Shown: positions 1 through 8,762 of the stretch, in pieces
How the letters are laid out: each line of letters begins with the position of its first letter
How positions within the stretch are numbered: position 1 is the first letter of the stretch
Assembly: GCA_015492645.1 (NCBI GenBank)
Contig: WGER01000085.1
Coordinates: 1 to 55,583 of the forward strand
Source of the DNA: Nitrospirota bacterium
GTDB lineage: Bacteria > Nitrospirota > Thermodesulfovibrionia > Thermodesulfovibrionales > JdFR-85
Direction: 5' to 3'
DNA length: 55,583 nucleotides
The notes under the pieces: model-generated
The model's input: the letters and a program-made list of their open reading frames with translations, nothing else
The model's database searches: none
Told to the model about the DNA's origin: nothing
Position numbers and translations under genes: made by a program

Positions 1-1
1 G

Positions 2-358
2 TATAGGACCCGTGCATTGATAGAGATAGTGGTGAAGACCTCGGTTTATACCTTCAACACACCTCTCAGTGTGGCCATCATGGCCTGTTTCTACCCCTAC
101 CTGAGGAGCAGACACAGGAGGCTTTACAGGGTGTATCTGGAGGCATTACTTTTACTGCTTCTGGTTCACCTTCTTTATGTCTTTTCACTGGAGGGAGAGT
201 CAGTCAGAAGCGGGATGGTCCGCCTGGGATATAAGAGCCGTGAGTTTATGAGCATATTTTTCTGGCAGTTTCTCTGGCAGTTCACCGACAACATGATTGT
301 CAGGTTTGAGCCCTTCCTGCTCGGTGCCTATCTTTACCTGAGGAGACCCCTGAAGTGA
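2..358 (+). CDS. C-terminal part of a membrane protein (possibly exosortase-associated)
   Basis: The reading frame is open to the left edge of the window, so this is probably the end of a longer gene; the TTG at 17 and later internal codons are not convincing starts. The visible ~118 residues contain a hydrophobic segment rich in Leu (about residues 45-60 of the visible part) and a C-terminal stretch with aromatic and hydrophobic residues (FFWQFLWQF, then EPFLLGAYLYLRR), so it is an inner-membrane protein. The next gene encodes a secreted protein with an IPTL-CTERM-like tail, whose processing normally needs exosortase H. Small membrane proteins accompany that exosortase in many genomes and this could be one, but this is inferred from context and loose resemblance only. 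I cannot name it firmly. Confidence 0.5.
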   Translation, partial: YRTRALIEIVVKTSVYTFNTPLSVAIMACFYPYLRSRHRRLYRVYLEALLLLLLVHLLYVFSLEGESVRSGMVRLGYKSREFMSIFFWQFLWQFTDNMIVRFEPFLLGAYLYLRRPLK

Positions 359-635
359 GCCTCAACTGTCAACCGAGAGATTTGCAAAAAACAGAGCAAT
401 ATTCACATGATCCTCTCACGAATAGGTGACTGATGTGAAAACCTGAGAAGAATGACCAACGAAGGTGCAGTTTTTTTATTATACACTTTTGTATCTACAG
501 GAATTCCCTTATAAAATACGGGTTTTCCCTGATAGACATTTACCGTCAAATCAAATAAAATAGAGAGTGTTCAAGAAAATGAAATATCTCCTTGGCGAAC
601 CACGGGATATTCCGGGTTAAAGAGGAGGTTTGAGG
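359..635. other. Intergenic region upstream of the surface protein
   Basis: About 275 bases without a gene. It is AT-rich, with a weak promoter-like pair (TTGTAT at 489-494 and TATAAA at 510-515, spacing only 15). I see no strong terminator or conserved RNA. The ribosome binding site AGGAGG at 623-628 serves the next gene. Confidence 0.4.
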
Positions 636-3182
636 ATGGGTAAAGTGAGGTTTCTATTATTACTGCTTTTTTACTTTTTCCATTTCTTTCTTCCTTCACT
701 TCTGGGTGCACAGGTATTCAATGTCTCAACCCCTGCGGAGTTTCAGGATGCCCTTACGACTGCAGAGACAAACGGTGAGGACGATGTGATCAATGTCCAG
801 GCTGACATGAACATAACCTCCACACTCACCTACGAAGGCAAGGAGGGGCACACCCTTACAATCAACGGCAATGGCCACACCCTTGACGGTGGAGGAAGCG
901 TGCGGATAATGCGGATCAGTACCTCCATATGGCTTGCTGACGACTCAAACTCAGACATAACCGTCCAGAACCTCACCTTCAGGAATGGCAATGTCTCAGG
1001 CAGTGGTGGAGGGCTTTATGTTTGGACAGATTCTGCTGACATTGCCATTAAAGACTGCACCTTCATTGGCAACTCTGCTACTAGTGATGGTGGTGGCGTT
1101 AAGGTGAGTACATCTTCAGGCACAATCACGCTCACGAACAACACATTCAGTGGAAACTCGGCTGATATTGATGGTGGTGGTGCTGAGGTAGTGACACTTT
1201 CAGGCACAGCCATACTCACGAACAACACCTTCATTGGCAACTCCGCTGGTGATGATGGTGGTGGCGCTGATGTGGGGACATCTTCAGGCACAGTCACGCT
1301 CACGAACAACACCTTCAGTGGTAATTCTGCTGGTGATGATGGTGGTGGCGCTGATGTGAGCCCAGACACAGGCACAGCCATACTCACGAACAACACCTTC
1401 AGTGGCAATTCTGCTGGTAATAATGGCGGTGGTGCAAGAGTGTGGCCATACTTTGACCAGGCAACAGCCAACATCTACAACAACATCATCTGGAGCAACA
1501 CCGCAAGTGCAGGTGGAAACGACGGGGATGACCTCTATGTATGGTCTGACGTGGATGGTAACGGCACGGGCTGTACCATAAACCTCTACAACAACGATCT
1601 TGGCCCTAACAGTAACTTCACCACAGGCCAGTCAGAAGACCTCGTCATAACAGACACAGACAACTACTCCTATGGTGGAAACATAACAAACGACCCCAAT
1701 CTTGTTGACCCTGCAAATGGAGACTTCCACCTTCAGGCTGGTTCACCAGCCATAGATGCAGGCCTCAATGGTGCTCCTGGAATTCCTTCAACGGACTTTG
1801 AGGGGGACCCGAGGGTAATCAACGGCACGGTTGACATTGGTGCGGATGAGTATGGTGCGGGCCCTCCAGCACATACCCTTACAGTCACGAAGACAGGCAC
1901 AGGAAGTGGTACAGTAACGAGCAATCCTGCGGGGATAGACTGTGGAGGGACATGCTCTGCACAGTTTGCAGACGGCACTGCAGTAACTCTTACAGCCACG
2001 GCAGATCCAGGCTCTGTGTTCAGTGGCTGGGCAGGAGACTGCCAGGGCTGCGGGCAAAATGCCCAGTGCCAGATAACCATGGACTCTGACAAGCAGTGCA
2101 CCGCAACATTTGATTTGACCCATACCGTAACGCCTTCTGTCGGTTCAGGGCAGGGAAGCATTGACCCGTCCACGCCTCAGACGGTGAACCACAACGCAAC
2201 GGTTCAATTCACACTCACACCTGCTCAGTGCTACCACATAGACAGCGTGGGTGGTACCTGCGGTGGCACCTTAAACGGCAATGTATTTACCACCAATCCT
2301 GTAACGCAGGACTGCACAGTGGTGGCAAACTTTGCTATCAACACCTATACCATCACGGCAACGGCGGGTCCAGGTGGAAGCATCAATCCGTCAGGCAATG
2401 TAGTGGTCAACTGTGGTGCCGATCAGACCTTTACCATAATCCCTGATGCAGGATACAGGATAGAGGATGTGGTGGTTGACGGGCAATCAGTGGGGGCAGT
2501 AAACAGTTATACCTTTACAGGCGTAACCTCTAACCACACAATTCAAGCAAGTTTCGGTCAAGACGACGGAGACGGGGTTGATGCTTCTGTAGAGGACGGT
2601 GCACCCAACGGAGGAGACGGAAACGCAGACGGAGTGCCTGACAGGCTGCAGAGCCATGTAACCTCACTGCCATCGGCAACAGGGCGGGGTTACATTACCG
2701 TGGAACTTACAGGAGGGTGTTCTCAGAATGAAAATGTCAGGACTCAGGCAGAAGACCCAGATGATCCTGGTTATACCTATCCTTTCGGGCTTGTAGGTTT
2801 TGAACTTCCCTGCAGTTCTGCCAGGGTGAGGGTGTATTTTTACGGGAGCGATGAGCTGGTGGGCTACATTTACAGAAAGTATGGGCCAACCACGCCTGGA
2901 GACCCTACGACCACCACATGGTACACCATGCCAGGAGTAACCTTTGGCACGGCAAATATAGCAGGAAACACTATTGCCTATGCAGAATTTACTCTGACAG
3001 ACGGACAGATGGGTGATGACACAGGAGCAGACGGTAGAATTGTAGACCAGGGGGGACCTGGGCAGCCTGTGGCTATAACAGCTGTACCCACCATGACCGA
3101 ATGGGGGATGATAATATTCATGGTGCTTGCCGGATTTACTGCGGTGTATTATCTGAGAGGAAGGGTTCAGGAGAGACTGTAA
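636..3182 (+). CDS. Secreted beta-helix surface protein with IPTL-CTERM-like sorting signal
   Basis: An 848-aa secreted protein. The start is ATG 636, seven bases after AGGAGG (623-628); the upstream TTG at 630 is too close to that site. Residues 1-26 form a signal peptide with a Leu/Phe-rich core ending LLGAQ. Residues ~100-285 are a right-handed beta-helix region; five 28-residue repeats (NNTFSGNSA...DGGGA) occupy residues ~142-281. Three Cys-bearing 'bacterial repeat'/InlB-B-like modules follow (~412-645, with FSGWAGDC in the first), then a choice-of-anchor-U-like domain (~680-815). The last ~30 residues (PTMTEWGMI, a hydrophobic helix, then basic [10 protein letters not shown]) match the IPTL-CTERM sorting pattern. 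Such proteins are normally processed by exosortase H and displayed on the outer surface. A rho-independent terminator follows, so it is a single-gene unit. Ligand and role are unknown. Confidence 0.85.
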   Translation: MGKVRFLLLLLFYFFHFFLPSLLGAQVFNVSTPAEFQDALTTAETNGEDDVINVQADMNITSTLTYEGKEGHTLTINGNGHTLDGGGSVRIMRISTSIWLADDSNSDITVQNLTFRNGNVSGSGGGLYVWTDSADIAIKDCTFIGNSATSDGGGVKVSTSSGTITLTNNTFSGNSADIDGGGAEVVTLSGTAILTNNTFIGNSAGDDGGGADVGTSSGTVTLTNNTFSGNSAGDDGGGADVSPDTGTAILTNNTFSGNSAGNNGGGARVWPYFDQATANIYNNIIWSNTASAGGNDGDDLYVWSDVDGNGTGCTINLYNNDLGPNSNFTTGQSEDLVITDTDNYSYGGNITNDPNLVDPANGDFHLQAGSPAIDAGLNGAPGIPSTDFEGDPRVINGTVDIGADEYGAGPPAHTLTVTKTGTGSGTVTSNPAGIDCGGTCSAQFADGTAVTLTATADPGSVFSGWAGDCQGCGQNAQCQITMDSDKQCTATFDLTHTVTPSVGSGQGSIDPSTPQTVNHNATVQFTLTPAQCYHIDSVGGTCGGTLNGNVFTTNPVTQDCTVVANFAINTYTITATAGPGGSINPSGNVVVNCGADQTFTIIPDAGYRIEDVVVDGQSVGAVNSYTFTGVTSNHTIQASFGQDDGDGVDASVEDGAPNGGDGNADGVPDRLQSHVTSLPSATGRGYITVELTGGCSQNENVRTQAEDPDDPGYTYPFGLVGFELPCSSARVRVYFYGSDELVGYIYRKYGPTTPGDPTTTTWYTMPGVTFGTANIAGNTIAYAEFTLTDGQMGDDTGADGRIVDQGGPGQPVAITAVPTMTEWGMIIFMVLAGFTAVYYLRGRVQERL
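1059..1478 (+). repeat. Five in-frame 84-bp tandem repeats
   Basis: Units begin at 1059, 1143, 1227, 1311 and 1395, exactly 84 bp apart, each encoding a T-F-(S/I)-G-N-S-A...G-G-G-A block of 28 residues. Nucleotide similarity between units is high (for example AACAACACCTTCA recurs), which suggests recent duplication or gene conversion, so the copy number may vary between strains. Confidence 0.9.
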
Positions 3183-3194
3183 CTATATATAAGG

Positions 3195-3221
3195 AAAGGC
3201 GGGCGCTACCCCGCCTTTTTT
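3195..3221 (+). terminator. Rho-independent terminator after the surface protein gene
   Basis: AAAGGCGGG (3195-3203) pairs with CCCGCCTTT (3210-3218), leaving a six-base loop; a run of six T residues occupies 3216-3221. It lies 13 bases after the stop codon. Confidence 0.9.
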
Positions 3222-3399
3222 GATTACTCACGGCTTAAGTATATTCATGCCTTTTTAGTCTCCTTGTGGAATAATGGCTTGTTCTGCTACATGCCTCTCT
3301 TAAATGAGAAATCCTTTAAGTTCTGAATGATTTAAGAAGGTTTTAAAAGATTACTAACAGTGGTTAAGGAACGCGAAAAAGAGAAAGACCTTCCTTATG

Positions 3400-3408
3400 T
3401 GATAAAAT
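3400..3408 (+). promoter_or_regulatory. Putative extended -10 promoter of hicBA
   Basis: TGATAAAAT matches the extended -10 form TGnTATAAT. No -35 box is visible 16-18 bases upstream. The start codon lies ~30 bases downstream after GAGGAGG. The same motif precedes several other genes in the window. Confidence 0.4.
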
Positions 3409-3438
3409 AGAACTAAAAATTGAAATGAGGAGGTCATG

Positions 3439-3651
3439 ATGAGAGAGGTAATTTTTATCCTTGAAGAGGATATTGAAGGTGGATACACTGCCCGTTCACT
3501 TGAGTTTCCTATATTCACTCAGGGAGAAACGTTGGAGGAACTAAAAAGGAATATAAGAGATGCCCTCAAATGCCACTTTGATAAAGAAGACGAGATTCCA
3601 AGGGTAATAAGACTGCATATGGTCAAAGAGGAAGTTTTCACCTATGCCTAA
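3439..3651 (+). CDS. hicB: HicB-family antitoxin
   Basis: A ~70-residue protein with the partial RNase H-like fold of HicB antitoxins: an N-terminal strand (REVIFILEED), G-G-Y-T-A-R-S-L-E-F-P, then G-E-T-L-E-E-L and a helix. It would bind and inhibit the HicA RNase encoded next. It has no C-terminal helix-turn-helix or ribbon-helix-helix domain, so autorepression by HicB alone is doubtful. Two adjacent ATG codons (3436, 3439) follow GAGGAGG; 3439 has the better spacing. It overlaps hicA by 8 bases, the usual compact antitoxin-toxin arrangement. Non-toxin relatives of HicB exist, but the neighbouring HicA makes this call likely. Confidence 0.75.
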   Translation: MREVIFILEEDIEGGYTARSLEFPIFTQGETLEELKRNIRDALKCHFDKEDEIPRVIRLHMVKEEVFTYA

Positions 3652-3841
3652 AATCCCGAGAGACATATCAGGTAGGCAACTGGCTGAACTTCTTAAAAAA
3701 TACGGATATGAGATAACACGCCAAACAGGAAGCCATATACGGCTGGTAAGTTCCATCAAAAATGAACCTCACCATATAACCATACCTGATCATATGCCTC
3801 TGAAGATAGGAACATTCTTTAATGTTCCGATTTCAAGTTAA
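3644..3841 (+). CDS. hicA: HicA-family toxin, probably shortened at the C-terminus
   Basis: A 65-aa protein with the HicA double-stranded RNA-binding-like fold. The N-terminus reads I-S-G-R-Q-L-A-E-L-L-K-K-Y-G-Y and the catalytic-His motif G-S-H-I-R-L is present, followed by H-H-I-T-I-P-D-H and P-L-K-I-G-T. HicA proteins act as ribosome-independent mRNA interferases. Family members normally continue after LKIGT with a helix of 10-20 residues (the NxILxxV type); here only FFNVPISS remains before the stop, so the last helix is missing or frameshifted. The pair may therefore be decaying, although the active-site His is intact. It overlaps hicB by 8 bases. Confidence 0.7.
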   Translation: MPKIPRDISGRQLAELLKKYGYEITRQTGSHIRLVSSIKNEPHHITIPDHMPLKIGTFFNVPISS

Positions 3842-3901
3842 TGAGGTCTTTGCCTTCTAAAAGGTAGTGTCTTTTCTTCTTGAGGGGTTACCCTACATTG
3901 C

Positions 3902-3920
3902 CATTAGAAATACGATTAAA
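3902..3920 (+). repeat. Solo end of the intergenic repeat family
   Basis: CATTAGAAATACGATTAAAG resembles the outer end of the larger repeats at 27576-27871 (TTAGAAATATGAGTAAAAGG) and 48631-48928 (minus strand, ATTAGAAAT...ACGATTAAAAGG). It may be a fragment left by the same element family. Confidence 0.4.
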
Positions 3921-3945
3921 GTTATTGGGAATTTATAATTTTCTC

Positions 3946-4335
3946 ATGATAGACACTCTTCAGATTTATGAGGAACTAAAGGACGAGATAACACCTTCTG
4001 CTGCCAGAAAGATAGCTGAAGTAATGGGAGGGTGTATAGTGAACTTTTGAATACAGTAACAAAGGAGGAACTTAAAGAACTCACAAAGGCGGTAAATGAA
4101 CTTGCCAAGGCCCAGAAGAGGACGGAGGCAAGGATAGAGGATCTTGTAGAGGCTCAAAAAAGGACAGAGGCAGAACTTAAGGAATTCTGTAAGAGCACAG
4201 AGAAGGAGTTCAAGTGGGTCTGGACTGCCATAGGAGAACTCCACTGAGGCACAGAGAAGAATAGAACAGAGGGTGAATGTTAATAGAGTATATATGCCTC
4301 TGTCACATAGCGTCTCATCATCCTGTGGGAGTTGA
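3946..4335 (+). pseudogene. Decayed coiled-coil protein gene with two frameshifts
   Basis: From ATG 3946 the frame reads MIDTLQIYEELKDEITPSAA then RKIAEVMGG before leaving frame near 4030. The next frame continues YSELLNTVTKEELKELTKAV... with heptad KRTEA repeats to a stop at 4245-4247. At 4243 the first frame again continues in register (TEAQRRIEQRV) to a stop at 4333-4335, inside the 3' end of the opposing glgP. Together the three pieces form one continuous coiled-coil protein of a type found in multiple copies in thermophilic and sulfate-reducing bacteria (MIDTL..YEELK...NTVTKEEL). Two compensating shifts are therefore present. The usual C-terminal part is absent, so this is a remnant rather than a working gene. 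A sequencing error at either shift is the main alternative. Confidence 0.65.
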
Positions 4336-5977
4336 AGTAATAGGCGAGCAAACGGATTGAGTTCCGCATAATCCTGATCCAGTCCTCACGGTGGTTGTAG
4401 TACATGGGTATGATTATTTCTTCCAGTTTTCTGTAGAGGTCATCGGCCTCCCTCTGAGGGTCAGACGGTTCTTCAGGAGGACCGCCGATAGCCCATCCAG
4501 TCACACCTTCTTCGTGTCCCTCTATCCACCAGCCATCCAGAACGCTGAAGTTTATAACACCATTAAGGGCCGCCTTCATGCCGCTTGTGCCCGATGCTTC
4601 ATAGGGCCTCTGGGGTGTGTTCAGCCAGACATCCACCCCTGAGACAATCTTAAGGGCGAGGTCCATGTTGTAGTTTTTCAGATAGGCGATCTTGATCCTT
4701 GGGTCAAGTTCCCTCATCAACTGGTGTATCCTCCTGATCAGTTCTTTGCCCTGGAGGTCCCTCGGATGGGCCTTCCCTGCAAAGATAAACTGGACCCTCC
4801 CCTCACATATCTGCAGGAGTTTCTGGATATCCGTAAAGATCAGGTCTGCCCTTTTGTAGGCGGTTGCCCTCCTCGCAAATCCTATGGTGAGGATATCAGG
4901 TCCTAATTCAATGCCCGTTGTCTCTTTCACATATTCTAACAATTCCCTTTTTGCCTCGGAATGGGCCTGCCATAGGGCCTCCTTCGGGATCTTACCAGCC
5001 CTTACAAATATCTCAGGCTCATTTGCCCAGCCCGGCAGGTAACGGTCATAGAGTTCACGGAGTCGTGGATGGGTCCATGTGAAGGGATGGACACCGTTGG
5101 TGATCGCATGGATCTCATAACCGGGGAACATCTGCATTGATACCTCCTGATGCCTCTTTGCTACCCCGTTTATGAAGTGGCTCAGATTCAGCCCGAGGAG
5201 TGTCATGTTGAGATGCTCCCCGCCACCGTACTCCTTAATCACTTCTAAGGGAACTGTGTCGGTGTATACCCTTTTCACCAGGTCATAGGGGAACTTGTCA
5301 TGGCCAGCCTCTACAGGTGTATGGGTTGTAAATACACACTGCCTCCTGACCGCCTCAGCATCCCACACGAGTTTCTCATCCCAGACCTCTTCAATGTCTC
5401 TCCTGTGTCTGCTGAGGAGTTCGATTGTAAGCAGAGAGGAATGTCCCTCATTCATATGATACTTCCTCACCTCAAAGCCCAGTTCTTCCAACATCCTCAC
5501 CCCTCCTATCCCGAGCACGATCTCCTGTTTAAGCCTGTATTCCTGGTCTCCACCGTACAGGTAGTCAGTAAGGGTCCTGTCCTCAGGGGTATTCCCCTCT
5601 ATATCGGTATCGAGAAATATGATTGGCACCCTGCCTCCTGTCACGCTCTCGTGTACATAAAGCCATGCACCTATCAGCACCGACCTGCCCTCAATCCCCA
5701 CGCTCACCCTCTGGGATAACCTCATGAGGTGTGTTGATGGGTCCCATACATCGGGTATCTCTATCTGGTTCCCTTCCTCATCGATATCCTGTCTGAAGTA
5801 CCCCTTTCTTGAGATAAGGGTGATGCCGACCATGGGGACCCTCATGTCCGCAGCACTCCTTATGGTGTCACCTGCAAGGACACCAAGCCCCCCACTGTAG
5901 GTGGGGATATCACTCCTCAGTCCTATCTCCATGGAGAAGTAGGCAATTACTGGCCTGTCAGTGAATTCCTCAATCAT
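4280..5977 (-). CDS. glgP: Alpha-glucan (glycogen/maltodextrin) phosphorylase
   Basis: A 565-aa GT35 phosphorylase of the short bacterial/archaeal type, which releases glucose-1-phosphate from the non-reducing ends of alpha-1,4-glucans. The N-terminus has YFSMEIGL and TYSGGLGVLAGD; the middle has MNEGHSS and TTHTPVEAGHD; the C-terminal part carries GTSGMKAALNG, which includes the PLP-binding lysine. The catalytic core looks complete and the length is near the short-family norm (~550-600 aa). The start has a good site (CTGGAGG just upstream on the minus strand). An extended -10 promoter lies at 5995-6003. It stands alone between the coiled-coil remnant and the divergent efflux operon, and likely mobilises stored glycogen. 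Confidence 0.93.
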   Translation of the reverse strand: MIEEFTDRPVIAYFSMEIGLRSDIPTYSGGLGVLAGDTIRSAADMRVPMVGITLISRKGYFRQDIDEEGNQIEIPDVWDPSTHLMRLSQRVSVGIEGRSVLIGAWLYVHESVTGGRVPIIFLDTDIEGNTPEDRTLTDYLYGGDQEYRLKQEIVLGIGGVRMLEELGFEVRKYHMNEGHSSLLTIELLSRHRRDIEEVWDEKLVWDAEAVRRQCVFTTHTPVEAGHDKFPYDLVKRVYTDTVPLEVIKEYGGGEHLNMTLLGLNLSHFINGVAKRHQEVSMQMFPGYEIHAITNGVHPFTWTHPRLRELYDRYLPGWANEPEIFVRAGKIPKEALWQAHSEAKRELLEYVKETTGIELGPDILTIGFARRATAYKRADLIFTDIQKLLQICEGRVQFIFAGKAHPRDLQGKELIRRIHQLMRELDPRIKIAYLKNYNMDLALKIVSGVDVWLNTPQRPYEASGTSGMKAALNGVINFSVLDGWWIEGHEEGVTGWAIGGPPEEPSDPQREADDLYRKLEEIIIPMYYNHREDWIRIMRNSIRLLAYYFNSHRMMRRYVTEAYILY

Positions 5978-5994
5978 AAAACCTCCAGAGTGAC

Positions 5995-6003
5995 ATTATA
6001 ACA
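5995..6003 (-). promoter_or_regulatory. Extended -10 promoter of glgP
   Basis: On the minus strand this reads TGTTATAAT, a perfect TGnTATAAT. No -35 is visible. The implied transcription start (~5988) lies just before the ribosome binding site at 5982-5986, so the leader would be only ~11 bases. Confidence 0.55.
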
Positions 6004-6111
6004 TTTCTCTAATCGTTGTGCCTAAGAATTCGTGAGCCCCCTTATTCACCCAGTGGGTAAAATGCCATAACATTGGACACGGCCTCTGATAAAAACAGTG
6101 AGTATGGATTG

Positions 6112-6120
6112 TGATAAAAT
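6112..6120 (+). promoter_or_regulatory. Putative extended -10 promoter of the RND efflux operon
   Basis: TGATAAAAT, identical to the motif before hicB, ~45 bases upstream of the first efflux gene. A weaker TGATAAAAA copy lies at 6088-6096. No clear -35. Confidence 0.4.
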
Positions 6121-6166
6121 ATCTGGTGCCATGCCTTCTTGAAGATAGTGGACAGGTCACTTGGCA

Positions 6167-7597
6167 ATGCCTGTAATTATTGGATGCAATAGGTGGTCCC
6201 TCCGGAGTTTACTCATCTTTCTGTTCCTTCTTCAGATGGGACTCTCAGGATGTAGCACTGTCAGGAAGGAATCCCCTCTGATTGATGTTCCACATAATTT
6301 TAAAAATGCAAGAGAGACCCAGGAGGGGGTCTCTTATGCCAGGTGGTGGAGAGAATTTAAAGACCCCTTACTTGAAAACCTGGTTCAGGAGGCAATTGAG
6401 AACAACCATGACATAAGGATAGCAAGAGAAAGGGTGCTTCAGGCACTGGCTGCGGTAAGGATGAAAGAGGCAGATACCCTCCCATCAATTGATCTGCAGT
6501 TGAGTCTACAGAGACAGAGGTATAGCACCCTGCAGGCCTTTGGCCCTCAGGGGGTGACCCTTGGAACGATCGGGATCACCTTTTCTACCTTTTATGAACT
6601 GGACCTCTGGGGAAGGCTTGCAGCAGCAAAGGGAGCAGAGGTTGCGAAACTACTCGAGGCTGAGCATGTTAGGCAGCAGATAATCAACACAGTGGTGACA
6701 GAGGTGGTAAAGACCTACCTTCAGTGGAAGGCCCTCAATAGGAGACTATCAATTCTATCTGAAAGGATCAAAAATGCTCAGGAGACATTGGACCTCGTGA
6801 AGGCGAGATACCAGAGGGGACTTGTCTCCCTGTTGCAGGTGAGACAGGCAGGGGAGGAGGTTCTGTCTCTTAAGGCACTTGAACCTGCGTTAAGACGGGA
6901 TGCCTCAGAGGTGACTCAGAGGCTATCAGTGCTCCTGGGAAGATATCCTGATCTGCTGGAGGAGGGAGGGAGTCCCTGGAAAGGTCTTTTGATAATGGAC
7001 CCTGTGCCTCCTGGACTGCCTTCAGAATTGCTGAAGAGGAGACCTGACATCAGGGCTGCTGAGGCAAGGATGGAAGGGATGTTTTCAGAGTGGAAGAAGG
7101 CCAAGGCAGCCCTCTTTCCGAGAATCACACTTACAGGTGAATCAGGATGGTCAAGCAGTGTGCTGAAGGGCCTGCTTCAGCCTGAGAGCCAGTTATGGCG
7201 TCTTGCCGCAGGTGTGATGGAGCCGTTCTTTGATGCCGGGAGGCTGAAGGCAGAGGAGGAACTGGCCCAGTCAAGGTATAGAGAGGCCGTGGTTGATTAT
7301 GCCAAAACGGTTCTGAACGCCTTTTATGAAGTGGAGAATGCCCTCCTGAGCAGAAGACTCCTTCTGGAGAGGAGGGAGTTGCTTATCCGGAGTCTCAAGG
7401 AGGTAGAAGAGGAGGTAAGGGTTGCAAGAGACAGATACAACAGGGGACTCATAGATCTGCTTACACTCTTGAGGGCAGAACAGAGGAGGTATGAGATGCA
7501 GGACCGATTGGTTCAGACAGAGTTACAGATAATGCTGACCAGGGTCAATCTCTACATGGCCCTTGGAGGCGGCTGGGAGGACCAGGATGAAGGGTAG
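6167..7597 (+). CDS. RND efflux outer-membrane lipoprotein (TolC/OprM/NodT family)
   Basis: A ~476-aa outer-membrane factor forming the exit duct of a tripartite efflux pump. The N-terminus has a signal peptide with lipobox LSGC (Cys ~29), so it should be lipid-anchored. Two repeated outer-membrane-efflux halves are visible: the first with ARWWREFKDPLLENLVQEAI, DLWGRL and long coiled helices, the second with LPSELLKRRPDIRAAEARM and ARDRYNRGLIDLLTLL. Such proteins trimerise into a beta-barrel with a periplasmic alpha-tunnel. ATG 6167 is preferred over TTG 6161, though neither has a strong ribosome binding site. Its 3' end overlaps the adaptor gene by 11 bases, so the three pump genes form one operon. 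The substrate cannot be read from sequence. Confidence 0.9.
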   Translation: MPVIIGCNRWSLRSLLIFLFLLQMGLSGCSTVRKESPLIDVPHNFKNARETQEGVSYARWWREFKDPLLENLVQEAIENNHDIRIARERVLQALAAVRMKEADTLPSIDLQLSLQRQRYSTLQAFGPQGVTLGTIGITFSTFYELDLWGRLAAAKGAEVAKLLEAEHVRQQIINTVVTEVVKTYLQWKALNRRLSILSERIKNAQETLDLVKARYQRGLVSLLQVRQAGEEVLSLKALEPALRRDASEVTQRLSVLLGRYPDLLEEGGSPWKGLLIMDPVPPGLPSELLKRRPDIRAAEARMEGMFSEWKKAKAALFPRITLTGESGWSSSVLKGLLQPESQLWRLAAGVMEPFFDAGRLKAEEELAQSRYREAVVDYAKTVLNAFYEVENALLSRRLLLERRELLIRSLKEVEEEVRVARDRYNRGLIDLLTLLRAEQRRYEMQDRLVQTELQIMLTRVNLYMALGGGWEDQDEG

Positions 7598-8753
7598 GTT
7601 GGGGGGCAGGGTCTTACAGTTCCTTCTGGTGGTGGTTGTACTTCTTGGAGGTTATCTGATTGCAAAGAGGGTTATTGAGACAAGACCTGTTGTGAGAAGG
7701 ACAGGGATAACCGAGGTGACCCCTGTTGTCACGGTTAAGACAGTAAGGCCTTCTGTAAGGCAGGTGGTCATAGAGAAGTACGGTACGGTTAACCCCTCGG
7801 AGACAGTAAAGATCACACCTGAGGTTTCAGGTAAAGTAGTTTATGTTGCTCCGGGTCTGAAGAGAGGCAGAACGGTTCGGCGAGGTGAGGTGCTTCTGAG
7901 GATAGACGATTCTGACTACAGAGTCCTCTATGCCCAGGCAGAGGCCGAGGTGAAGAGGGTGAAGTCTGAACTGAAGAGGTTGAAGGAGGAAGCAGAGGTA
8001 TCTATCCAGGAGTGGCAGAGGTACAGTCCCGGGGTAGAGCCACCCCCTCTTGTCGCGATGACTCCGCAACTGGAGGCACTCGAGGCTGAACTGCTGGCAG
8101 CAGAGTCCAGACTCAGGAAGGCATCCCTTGATCTCGCCAGGACTGTCCTGAAGGCACCCTTTGATGCGGTGGTCATAGAGGAGGCCGTAGGACCGGGACA
8201 GTACCTTAATGCATCACAGTCTGTGGCAACACTTGCCTCTACGGATGCGGCAGAGATCAGGGTCTATCTGAAAGAGGGAGAGGTGGGTTTTCTGGATATA
8301 CCAGGTCTTAACACCGATTCCCCAGAGGGCTCAGAGGCCCTGGTTCATGCAGAAATAGGAGGGGTGAAAAGGAAATGGAGGGGTGTTGTTAGGAGGGCAG
8401 AGCCTGTGGATGAAAGGACAAGGCTCTTTCCAGTGGTCGTTGTGGTAAAGAGCCCCTACCAGGCCACTCCACCGCTCAGTTTTGGACTCTTCGTGAGGGT
8501 CTTGCTGAAAGGTAAAGGGATAAGGGACGCTGTGCTTCTTCCAGAAGGGGCAGTTCAATGGGATAGTGATGGGACTCCCTTTGTATGGGTTGTAGGTGAG
8601 AATGAGAGGCTCCAGAAGGGGAAGGTGGAGATTGTGAAGTTGATAGAGAAGGGTGTCCTGCTTCGAGGACTCAGAGACCAGCAAAGAGTGGTTCTCACAC
8701 CACCGGCAGTTGCCACAGAGGGTATGAAAGTGAGACCTGTAGAGTCACCATAA
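7587..8753 (+). CDS. RND efflux periplasmic adaptor (membrane fusion protein)
   Basis: A 388-aa HlyD/AcrA-type adaptor that bridges the inner-membrane pump and the outer-membrane duct. ATG 7587 is chosen because GGGAGG sits 6 bases upstream and the residues after it form a single N-terminal membrane anchor (VLQFLLVVVVLLGGYL). Next come a lipoyl/barrel-sandwich half (YGTVNPSETVKITPEVSGKV), a coiled-coil hairpin (~110-200), the second lipoyl half (KAPFDAVVIEEAVGPGQYL) and beta-barrel and membrane-proximal domains. No lipobox is seen. It overlaps the upstream gene and ends 9 bases before the pump gene. Confidence 0.92.
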   Translation: MKGRLGGRVLQFLLVVVVLLGGYLIAKRVIETRPVVRRTGITEVTPVVTVKTVRPSVRQVVIEKYGTVNPSETVKITPEVSGKVVYVAPGLKRGRTVRRGEVLLRIDDSDYRVLYAQAEAEVKRVKSELKRLKEEAEVSIQEWQRYSPGVEPPPLVAMTPQLEALEAELLAAESRLRKASLDLARTVLKAPFDAVVIEEAVGPGQYLNASQSVATLASTDAAEIRVYLKEGEVGFLDIPGLNTDSPEGSEALVHAEIGGVKRKWRGVVRRAEPVDERTRLFPVVVVVKSPYQATPPLSFGLFVRVLLKGKGIRDAVLLPEGAVQWDSDGTPFVWVVGENERLQKGKVEIVKLIEKGVLLRGLRDQQRVVLTPPAVATEGMKVRPVESP

Positions 8754-8762
8754 GGGATCGCC

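Noticed and set aside
1016-1474. Long open frame on the minus strand (152 codons) opposite the beta-helix gene
   Set aside because: It is the complement of the repeated beta-helix region, with a repetitive Pro/Ser/Leu product and no ribosome binding site.
1059-1478. Evenly spaced repeats resembling a CRISPR array
   Set aside because: Units are contiguous 84-bp coding repeats in frame with the surface protein, with no unique spacers.
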